In this document: positions 1-4,436 of the stretch, in pieces
Position numbering within the stretch: position 1 is the stretch's first letter
Layout of the letters: every line of letters starts with the position of its first letter
NCBI GenBank assembly: GCA_003455715.1
Contig: DMQJ01000453.1
Location: 1 to 5,145 of the forward strand
Length of the DNA: 5,145 nt
Direction of reading: 5' to 3'
DNA from: Acidimicrobiaceae bacterium
GTDB lineage: Bacteria; Actinomycetota; Acidimicrobiia; Acidimicrobiales; Ilumatobacteraceae
Position numbers and translations under genes: made by a program
Notes under the pieces: generated by a model
What the model was told of the DNA's origin: nothing
The model's input: only the letters and a program-made list of their open reading frames with translations
Database searches by the model: none

Positions 1-21
1 ACTTATCACTTATCACTTTTT
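1..21 (+). repeat. tandem heptamer repeat ACTTATC
   Basis: Two exact ACTTATC units (1-7, 8-14) and a degenerate third (15-21) at the window edge. The array probably continues upstream of the window. It has the same 7-base period as the other intergenic repeats in the left block. Confidence 0.6.
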
Positions 22-62
22 ACTCTCCATCTACAAAATTCGAGAAAACAGGAGAGTAAAAA
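17..62 (+). repeat. 12-bp inverted repeat covering the sulfur-carrier Shine-Dalgarno
   Basis: TTTTTACTCTCC (17-28) and GGAGAGTAAAAA (51-62) are perfect reverse complements separated by 22 bases. The right arm contains most of the AGGAG Shine-Dalgarno (50-54) and ends two bases before the ATG at 65, so in RNA the stem would bury the ribosome site. The left arm adjoins a heptamer repeat, ACTTATC at 1-7 and 8-14 followed by ACTTTTT at 15-21. A regulatory role is inference. Confidence 0.6.
50..54 (+). promoter_or_regulatory. Shine-Dalgarno AGGAG for the sulfur carrier
   Basis: AGGAG, 10 bases upstream of the ATG at 65. It fixes the carrier start and is predicted to be occluded by the hairpin spanning 17-62. 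Confidence 0.7.
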
Positions 63-64
63 CC

Positions 65-337
65 ATGCCTACCATTCGTATTCCGACCCCGCTACGGCCG
101 TATTCCGGCAATAACGCCACCGTCAAAGTAAACGGCACAGACGTGAACAGCGCGCTGAGCGATCTGACGCAGCAGTATCCCGACCTGCGCCAGCATCTGT
201 TTGAAAATGGCGAGCTGCGCAGCTTTGTCAACATCTACCTGAACCAGGAAGATGTGCGTTACCTGGATGGCCCGGCAACGGCCGTTGCGGAAAACGATAC
301 GCTGATGATTATTCCTTCAATCGCTGGAGGAAAATGA
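65..337 (+). CDS. CysO/MoaD-type ubiquitin-like sulfur carrier protein
   Basis: A 90-residue beta-grasp sulfur carrier. Proteins of this family are adenylated at a C-terminal Gly-Gly by an E1-like enzyme, converted to a thiocarboxylate, and then donate sulfur for cysteine, molybdopterin or thiamine synthesis. The sequence resembles mycobacterial CysO more than molybdopterin MoaD: an N-terminal IPTPLRPYSG segment (residues 6-15), a central FVNIYLNQEDVRYLDG block (54-69), and a C-terminal DTLMIIPSIAGG (78-89). Length is normal for the family. An AGGAG Shine-Dalgarno at 50-54 lies 10 bases before the ATG and supports this start. The matching E1-like enzyme is encoded three genes downstream on the same strand, so the two probably work together. 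Unusually, one lysine follows the Gly-Gly (codons GGA GGA AAA TGA). The carrier would need C-terminal trimming, or the lysine may be tolerated. Whether it serves cysteine or cofactor synthesis cannot be told from this window. Confidence 0.9.
   Translation: MPTIRIPTPLRPYSGNNATVKVNGTDVNSALSDLTQQYPDLRQHLFENGELRSFVNIYLNQEDVRYLDGPATAVAENDTLMIIPSIAGGK
275..288. repeat. 14-bp palindrome with AACGGCCGTT core (copy in the carrier gene)
   Basis: GCAACGGCCGTTGC is a perfect palindrome inside the sulfur-carrier gene. The same 10-base core recurs at 547-556 and 1208-1217, with near copies at 93-102 (TACGGCCGTA) and 1037-1046 (AACGGCCGCT). None was seen in the right block. Confidence 0.65.
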
Positions 338-339
338 GG

Positions 340-377
340 CGTGAAACGTGAAACGTGATTTCCCTTCACGGTTCACG
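340..377 (+). repeat. heptamer-based inverted repeat between carrier and DUF4395 genes
   Basis: CGTGAAA at 340-346 and 347-353, then CGTGATT (354-360), face TTCACGGTTCACG (365-377). Arms 340-352 and 365-377 pair at 12 of 13 positions, with a 12-base loop; a register shift by one repeat gives 11 of 12 with a 7-base loop. No T-run follows, so it is not a canonical intrinsic terminator. Confidence 0.7.
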
Positions 378-395
378 CTTTAGATAAAGGAAACT

Positions 396-400
396 GGAGA
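396..400 (+). promoter_or_regulatory. Shine-Dalgarno GGAGA for the DUF4395 gene
   Basis: GGAGA, six bases before the ATG at 407. A second purine run AAAGGA at 400-405 is too close to the start to be the main site. Confidence 0.6.
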
Positions 401-406
401 AAGGAA

Positions 407-862
407 ATGAGCACCTCGAAAGAACGAAAAGTAGATCATTCCGCGCTGCGGGTGAACCAGGCATTTATTATTGGTTTGAGCATTTTGGCCTTTGTGCTGG
501 ATGCTGTCTGGCTGGCGGCGTTGGTGGGGCTGGTGATGCTGGTGGGAACGGCCGTTCCTCACCTTTCCCTCTTCAAACGCATCTACCAGCACCTTTTGCG
601 CCCCGCCGGGCTGGTCAAACCAGACGTCATCGTCGATAACCCCGAACCGCACCGCTTTGCCCAGGGCTTTGGCGGTGTGGTGCTGGCTGTGGCCGTGGTG
701 GCGCTGCTAGCGGGACTGCCCGTCCTGGGCTGGGGGCTGGTCTGGCTGGTGATTGCCCTGGCGGCGCTGAACCTGTTCCTGGGCTTCTGCGCGGGCTGCT
801 TTGTCTACTACCAGCTCAACAAGCTGGGGCTGCCCGGCTTCCGCGTCAGCCCGATTCGGTGA
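407..862 (+). CDS. DUF4395 family integral membrane protein with CAGC motif
   Basis: A 151-residue membrane protein that I assign to the DUF4395 family, whose biochemical role is not established. It has two hydrophobic hairpins, at about residues 19-54 and 87-130, separated by a polar loop (about 55-86) containing RPAGLVKPD and a conserved-looking DNPEPHRFAQGFGG. The second hairpin runs into GFCAGCFVYY, giving a Cys128-x-x-Cys131 pair at the membrane edge, followed by a short tail. The start is supported by GGAGA at 396-400, six bases before the ATG. It lies between the sulfur carrier gene and a thioredoxin-like gene that also carries a CxxC. My inference is that the two exchange electrons or sulfur across or at the membrane, loosely analogous to CcdA/DsbD with its thioredoxin partners. 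It has no detectable similarity by eye to CcdA itself. Confidence 0.85.
   Translation: MSTSKERKVDHSALRVNQAFIIGLSILAFVLDAVWLAALVGLVMLVGTAVPHLSLFKRIYQHLLRPAGLVKPDVIVDNPEPHRFAQGFGGVVLAVAVVALLAGLPVLGWGLVWLVIALAALNLFLGFCAGCFVYYQLNKLGLPGFRVSPIR
545..558. repeat. 14-bp palindrome with AACGGCCGTT core (copy in the DUF4395 gene)
   Basis: GGAACGGCCGTTCC is a perfect palindrome encoding Gly-Thr-Ala-Val within the second hydrophobic segment of the DUF4395 protein. Confidence 0.65.
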
Positions 863-863
863 A

Positions 864-921
864 CGGTAATCGGTAATCCGTGATTGGTACTCCGATTACC
901 GATAACTGATTACCGATTACC
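864..921 (+). repeat. 57-bp near-perfect palindrome made of heptamer units
   Basis: Four heptamers of the type CGGTAAT (starting 864, 871, 878, 885) are followed by four in the opposite sense, CGATTAC type (starting 893, 900, 907, 914). Positions 865-892 and 894-921 pair around base 893 with 24 Watson-Crick pairs, one G-T and three mismatches. The outer 14 bases are perfect: GGTAATCGGTAATC at 865-878 against GATTACCGATTACC at 908-921. It fills almost the whole gap between the DUF4395 and thioredoxin-like genes. An A-rich stretch rather than a T-run follows. Confidence 0.8.
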
Positions 922-935
922 AAACAAAAAAGACT

Positions 936-1340
936 ATGATCGAAAGAGTACTCATCACCACCTTACTCATCATGCTCGGTACCTCGGCGTATGCCACGTT
1001 TAAGCGGCGGCATGTGCGGGTGCTGGGGGATTTGGCAACGGCCGCTGCGACAGACTCACCCGCTACGACAGGCTCAGCGACCATCCTTTACTTTGCCAGC
1101 GACAGCTGTGCCGCCTGCCCCAGCCAGGCACGCTATTTGGAGCAGCTGTTGGCGCAGTGGCCGGAGGGGTTGGCTGTGCAAAAAATTGATACGGCGGTGG
1201 AGCCGGAAACGGCCGTTAAATACGGCGTCTTTACCCTGCCCACCACCATTCTCATCGACCAGCAAGGCGACGTGCGCGAGATCAACTATGGCCTCACACC
1301 CACCCACAAGCTCACCCAGCAGGTCGCCAGCCTGGCCTAA
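936..1340 (+). CDS. membrane-anchored thioredoxin-like protein (CAAC active site)
   Basis: A 134-residue thioredoxin-fold protein. Residues 4-20 form one hydrophobic segment, either a signal anchor or an uncleaved signal peptide; no lipobox cysteine is present. A basic stretch (KRRHVR, 23-28) follows, which would favour an N-in or hairpin-like topology, so the side of the membrane on which the domain sits is uncertain. The thioredoxin domain runs from about 48 to 134 with a Cys58-Ala-Ala-Cys61-Pro active site preceded by LYFASDS, and TLPT (100-103) supplies the cis-proline loop. The linker at residues 37-48 is an imperfect tandem repeat. No convincing Shine-Dalgarno precedes the ATG; the leader is A-rich, and a second ATG at codon 13 would remove much of the hydrophobic segment. 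It sits between the DUF4395 gene and the E1-like gene. It may reduce DUF4395 or a persulfide or disulfide in the carrier pathway (inference). Confidence 0.87.
   Translation: MIERVLITTLLIMLGTSAYATFKRRHVRVLGDLATAAATDSPATTGSATILYFASDSCAACPSQARYLEQLLAQWPEGLAVQKIDTAVEPETAVKYGVFTLPTTILIDQQGDVREINYGLTPTHKLTQQVASLA
1044..1079 (+). repeat. 18-bp imperfect tandem duplication in the thioredoxin linker
   Basis: Bases 1044-1061 and 1062-1079 match at 14 of 18 positions and encode AATDSP and ATTGSA in frame. The duplication sits in the linker between the membrane segment and the thioredoxin domain, where length change is tolerated. The second copy contains CGACAGGCTCAGCG, which resembles a GACARGCTCAG motif I recall as a dispersed repeat in several bacterial genomes; that resemblance is from memory only. 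Confidence 0.55.
1208..1217. repeat. AACGGCCGTT palindrome (copy in the thioredoxin gene)
   Basis: An exact 10-base copy of the core found in the two upstream genes, encoding part of Glu-Thr-Ala-Val in the thioredoxin domain. Confidence 0.6.
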
Positions 1341-1408
1341 ATTACTAATAACAAATTACCAATTACTCAATTACGATTGTGTAATAGTAATTGGTAATTA
1401 GGTAATTA
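1341..1408 (+). repeat. AT-rich heptamer inverted repeat upstream of the E1-like gene
   Basis: ATTACNA-type heptamers start at 1341, 1348, 1355 and 1362, and opposite-sense GTAATTN units occupy 1381-1408. AATTACCAATTACT (1354-1367) and AGTAATTGGTAATT (1386-1399) are a perfect 14-bp inverted repeat. An inner 5-bp stem, ATTAC 1370-1374 with GTAAT 1381-1385, extends it past a two-base bulge to a 6-base loop. It ends three bases before the GGAGA Shine-Dalgarno of the next gene. Confidence 0.78.
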
Positions 1409-1411
1409 CAC

Positions 1412-1416
1412 GGAGA
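1412..1416 (+). promoter_or_regulatory. Shine-Dalgarno GGAGA for the E1-like gene
   Basis: GGAGA, five bases before the ATG at 1422. It decides the start of the adenylyltransferase. Confidence 0.65.
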
Positions 1417-1421
1417 CTTTT

Positions 1422-2273
1422 ATGAGCAGCAAAACCTTAATTAACCCGGCGGCGATTGCCGATGTGAGCCTGTCGCATGAAGAAGTGCAGCGCTACAGCC
1501 GCCACCTGATCATGCCCGAGGTGGGTATGGAGGGGCAGAAGAAGCTCAAAGCTGCCAGCGTCTTGCTGATTGGTGCCGGTGGACTGGGTTCACCTTTGGC
1601 TATGTATCTGGCGGCGGCGGGAATCGGCCGTATTGGCCTGGTCGATTATGATGTGGTCGATTACACCAACTTGCAGCGCCAGATCATCCACGGCACCAAA
1701 GACGTGGGGCGGCCCAAGCTGCACAGCGCCCGCGACCGCATTCTGGACATCAACCCACACGTCCAGGTGGACACCTACGAAGTGCCGCTGACCTCCGACA
1801 ACGCCCTGGAGATTCTGGCCCCGTATGACATCATCATCGACGGTACGGACAACTTCCCCACGCGCTACCTCACCAACGACGCCTGCGTGCTGCTGGGCAA
1901 ACCCAACGTCTATGGCAGCATCTTCCGCTTCGAGGGCATGGTCAGCGTGTTCCACCCGCTGCAGGGCCCGACGTACCGCGACATGGTGCCCGAGCCGCCG
2001 CCCGCCGAACTGGCCCCCAGCTGCGCCGAGGCCGGTGTGCTCGGCGTGCTGCCCGGCATCGTCGGCAGCATCCAGGCGCTGGAGACCATCAAGATCATCC
2101 TCGGCATCGGCGAGCCGCTCATCGGCCGCATCCTGTCGGTCGACACCACCGACATGAGCTTCCGCACGTTCAAGCTGCGCCCCGACCCTGCCAACGAGGT
2201 CACCTACGCCAACCGCGACCGCATCATCGTGCAAGAGCTCGAGGGCCTGTGCGCCCCCGGCCTGTCGCACTGA
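1422..2273 (+). CDS. moeB: MoeB/ThiF-type sulfur-carrier adenylyltransferase (E1-like), possibly chimeric
   Basis: A 283-residue E1-like enzyme expected to adenylate the C-terminal glycine of a MoaD/CysO-type carrier with ATP in the cytoplasm. Visible motifs are RYSRHL (24-29, arginine finger region), the nucleotide loop GAGGLGSP (51-58), VDYDVVDYTNLQRQ (74-87), DGTDNFPTRY (140-149, metal/ATP aspartate), and the conserved cysteine C201 in PSCAEAGVLG. The two zinc CxxC pairs of E. coli MoeB are absent: the first site reads TYRD (184-187), and the C-terminal CxxCG is replaced by DPANEVTY. Mycobacterial MoeZ likewise lacks the full set. There is no C-terminal rhodanese domain. GGAGA at 1412-1416, five bases before the ATG, supports the start. 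A/T-ending codons fall from 27 of 79 (residues 2-80) to 9 of 84 (81-164) to 4 of 119 (165-283), so the gene may join two sources. The family call is firm; the intact native gene is not. Confidence 0.85.
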   Translation: MSSKTLINPAAIADVSLSHEEVQRYSRHLIMPEVGMEGQKKLKAASVLLIGAGGLGSPLAMYLAAAGIGRIGLVDYDVVDYTNLQRQIIHGTKDVGRPKLHSARDRILDINPHVQVDTYEVPLTSDNALEILAPYDIIIDGTDNFPTRYLTNDACVLLGKPNVYGSIFRFEGMVSVFHPLQGPTYRDMVPEPPPAELAPSCAEAGVLGVLPGIVGSIQALETIKIILGIGEPLIGRILSVDTTDMSFRTFKLRPDPANEVTYANRDRIIVQELEGLCAPGLSH

Positions 2274-2284
2274 CCGTTCGTCGG

Positions 2285-2740
2285 GTGTCTGCCTCGCCCA
2301 GTCTGCGTCGCGGGTTCTTCGCCCGCTTCCGGATGGTCGGGTTCGCCGAGTTCTTCTCGTTGTTGATCGCGTTCGTCCCCGTGGCCGACATGGTCGGCGG
2401 AGCGCGGTTTGGAGGCGCCGACTTGGCTGTGGTCTCTGCGCTCCTGTTGGCTGCTGTCGCGATCCGTGTGGTAGTTGCTACCGAGTACGCACGTCTTACC
2501 GACGATGGTCTGGAGTGGCGGTCACTGTTCCGCAGCTACCGCATCGGGTGGGCTTCCATCACCGAAGCTCGCCTTGGCAACCTGTGGCTCTTCCCGTACC
2601 GAGGGAGCGGCTTCGACTGCATCGAAGTGGAGTTCGTCAACGGAGCTACTCGCCGCCTCCGCGCTTCGGTGGGCTGCAGCAGGCAGGCGCGCGCAGAGTT
2701 CATCCTGCTCACAACGGCACGGCTTCATCCACAACCGTGA
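2285..2740 (+). CDS. small membrane protein with bacterial PH-like domain
   Basis: About 151 residues from a GTG start. It has two hydrophobic segments near the N-terminus (about residues 17-38 and 46-65), then a soluble domain from EYARLTDDGLEWRSL onward. That domain has the pattern of bacterial PH domains of the 'low molecular weight protein antigen 6' type: a strand pair, a conserved Trp in IGWASITEA, then beta strands ending in CIEVEFVNG and a C-terminal helix. The role is unknown. I chose GTG 2285 because it puts SLRRG at the same distance from the start as LRRG in the paralog on the minus strand at 4437-5003. ATG 2249, overlapping the moeB end by 25 bases, and ATG 2333 are alternatives, and no start has a clear Shine-Dalgarno. 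It begins 11 bases after the moeB stop, so co-transcription is likely. Its 3' end overlaps the convergent exporter gene by 32 bases. Confidence 0.7.
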   Translation: MSASPSLRRGFFARFRMVGFAEFFSLLIAFVPVADMVGGARFGGADLAVVSALLLAAVAIRVVVATEYARLTDDGLEWRSLFRSYRIGWASITEARLGNLWLFPYRGSGFDCIEVEFVNGATRRLRASVGCSRQARAEFILLTTARLHPQP

Positions 2741-3584
2741 GTTCGTCGCGCTCTTGCAGCACGACTCCGGCGATCACCATCGCTGCGCCAAGCAGGTCGA
2801 TGGTGGTCGGTCGCTGATCGAGCGCGAGGAAACCCACCACCATCGCCGTCACCGGCAGCAGCGCCAGCAGCAGCGCGAACCGGCGCATCGGAATGCGGCG
2901 CAGCACCACCTGGTCGATTGCGTACCCGACGGCCGACGACAGCAGCCCGACGAGGAAGCACAACCACAGAAGGCGACCCGACCCAACGACCGTGCCGAGG
3001 TCGCGGAACCCGAACGGCACCAACGCCACGCTGCCGATCAGCAACCCGACGCCGAGCCCGCTCAGCCCGCGATCGAGCGCCGCCACCCGCCGCCCGAGCA
3101 CGATGTATGCGGCCCAGAACGCCGAGGCCATCAGGATGAACAGCACGCCCAGCGCATCGCCACCGATCTCCACGCCCGACAGCACCACCACGCCCGTAGC
3201 GGCCAGCACGAGCGCCACCGTGTTGCGGCGGGTGCGGGTGAACCACGCAGCGATCGAGATGGGCCCGATGAACTCCATCACCACGCTCTTGCCCAGCGGC
3301 AGGCGGTCGATGGCGTAGTAGAAGCTGAGGTTCATCGCCGCCGTCGCCAGGCCGAAGATGGCGGCGGCCCGCAGGTCGGCGCGTGTCCACGGTCGCCTGC
3401 CGCGCCACGAGATGGCCAGCACCGGTAGGGCGCCGAAGAACACGCGGAACAGGGTGACCGTGCCGGGCGACAGTTCGTCGAACAGCCCGACGGCGATGAC
3501 CGCGCCGGTGTACTGGGCGATGCCCGACACGGCGAACAGCGCCTCGGGTGAGGCGGTGCGGAAGAACTGGGCGGGTGAACGCAC
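2709..3584 (-). CDS. EamA-family (RhtA-type) drug/metabolite exporter
   Basis: A 291-residue polytopic inner-membrane transporter with about ten hydrophobic helices arranged as two EamA repeats, residues 15-137 and about 147-277. The first repeat contains MNLSFYYAIDRLPLGKSVVMEFIGP, positions 84-108 in the protein, which matches the signature region of RhtA-type threonine/homoserine exporters (small-residue helix, PLG, then an acidic residue followed by GP). Members export amino acids or related metabolites, but the substrate cannot be inferred here. The start is a GTG; no Shine-Dalgarno is visible in the 21 bases that separate it from the upstream aldolase-family gene, which suggests translational coupling. 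The C-terminus (QERDELTVVDEAVPL) is cytosolic in the expected topology. It is probably the last gene of a minus-strand operon of PH-like protein, aldolase-family protein and exporter. Confidence 0.9.
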   Translation of the reverse strand: MRSPAQFFRTASPEALFAVSGIAQYTGAVIAVGLFDELSPGTVTLFRVFFGALPVLAISWRGRRPWTRADLRAAAIFGLATAAMNLSFYYAIDRLPLGKSVVMEFIGPISIAAWFTRTRRNTVALVLAATGVVVLSGVEIGGDALGVLFILMASAFWAAYIVLGRRVAALDRGLSGLGVGLLIGSVALVPFGFRDLGTVVGSGRLLWLCFLVGLLSSAVGYAIDQVVLRRIPMRRFALLLALLPVTAMVVGFLALDQRPTTIDLLGAAMVIAGVVLQERDELTVVDEAVPL

Positions 3585-3605
3585 GTGCGCCGGCGGCCGC
3601 CGGGC

Positions 3606-4421
3606 TCAGTCGAACAGGTCGGGGTCGGTGCGGCAGATCTCCTGCCACAGCGGCTGGAAGCTCAACCAGCCGGCGATGGGTGACGCGGTCTGCTCGCGGG
3701 TGTAGGTGGCATCCTCGTGCGGGATGGGCACGGGTGTGCCGGCAGCCATCGCGAGCAGTTGGGCCTGGCACGTGCGGTCCATCGAGAGGAACCAGAAGGC
3801 GGCTTCGTCGACCGTGGCGCCGACCGTGAACAGGCCGTGGTTCTGGTGGATCGCAGCCTTGCCCTTCGGGAACTGGCTCACCAGTTCGCGGCCGTCTTCC
3901 ACACCGAACTGCACGCGGCCACGCTGGGCCTGGATGACCACATGGTCTTCGTAGAAGATGCACGAGTCTTGGGTGAGTGGGGCGAGCGGAATGCCGAGCG
4001 AGCTGAACGCCTTGCCGTGCACGCTGTGGCTGTGCGCCGCGGCGATCACGTCGGGTCGTGCCTCATGCACCGCGGAGTGGATGACGAACGCCGCGCGGTT
4101 GACCGGGCGCGAGCCGTAGATGACGTTGCCGTCGTGGTCGACCAAGATGAGGTCGCTCACCCGGATGTGGCGGAAGCTGACGGCGAACGGGTTCACCCAG
4201 AAGTACTCGGGGAACTCGGGGTCGCGCACCGTGATGTGGCCCGCAACGCCCTCACCGAAACCGACCCGGCCGAAGATGCGCAGCGCGCCAGCCAACTTCT
4301 GCTTGCGGTGCAGGCGCTCCTCCTCGACGGTGGCGAACGGGGCGGGCAGTTCAAGGCCCACCTGCTTGGGAGTGAGCTCCACCCCGTCGATCATGCGGAC
4401 GCCGTTCTCGGTGACAGTCAT
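3606..4421 (-). CDS. class II aldolase/adducin family protein
   Basis: A 271-residue cytoplasmic protein of the class II aldolase/adducin fold. The zinc ligands expected for the family are present: His130 and His132 in AAAHSHSVHG, and His195 in NHGLFTVG. GEGVAGHITVRDP (56-68) is the conserved phosphate/substrate loop, followed by WVNPFAVSF (75-83) and PVNRAAFVIHSAVHEARPDV (106-125). At the position where fuculose-phosphate aldolase has its catalytic glutamate (ExxxH before the HxH motif), this protein has Ala111, as in the adducin-like branch. True retro-aldol activity is therefore doubtful and it may act as a decarboxylase, epimerase or another enzyme. Alternative starts exist (ATG codon 10), but the first ATG lies only 15 bases after the stop of the upstream PH-like gene and is preferred. 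The exporter follows 21 bases later, so a shared metabolite is possible but unproven. Confidence 0.9.
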   Translation of the reverse strand: MTVTENGVRMIDGVELTPKQVGLELPAPFATVEEERLHRKQKLAGALRIFGRVGFGEGVAGHITVRDPEFPEYFWVNPFAVSFRHIRVSDLILVDHDGNVIYGSRPVNRAAFVIHSAVHEARPDVIAAAHSHSVHGKAFSSLGIPLAPLTQDSCIFYEDHVVIQAQRGRVQFGVEDGRELVSQFPKGKAAIHQNHGLFTVGATVDEAAFWFLSMDRTCQAQLLAMAAGTPVPIPHEDATYTREQTASPIAGWLSFQPLWQEICRTDPDLFD

Positions 4422-4436
4422 GCGCGCCAGGTTAGG

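Noticed and set aside
864..921. Intrinsic terminator after the DUF4395 gene
   Set aside because: The stem is strong, but no T-run follows on either strand side, and the next gene starts 14 bases later on the same strand.
1062..1079. Insertion of a mobile element in the thioredoxin gene
   Set aside because: The segment is an in-frame 18-base tandem duplication with no terminal inverted repeats or target duplication.
864..1408. CRISPR array from repeated GATTACC/AATTACC words
   Set aside because: Units are 7 bases, directly adjacent and in opposing orientations; there are no spacers of uniform length and no cas genes.
1590..2270. Long open frame on the minus strand opposite the E1-like gene
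   Set aside because: It mirrors the GC-rich third positions of the + gene, has repetitive Val/Asp/Ala/Gly composition and no domain pattern.
2725..3963. 412-codon open frame on the minus strand overlapping the exporter and aldolase genes
   Set aside because: Arg/Pro/Gly/His-rich translation typical of an out-of-frame GC-rich shadow; both real proteins in the other frame have clear family motifs.
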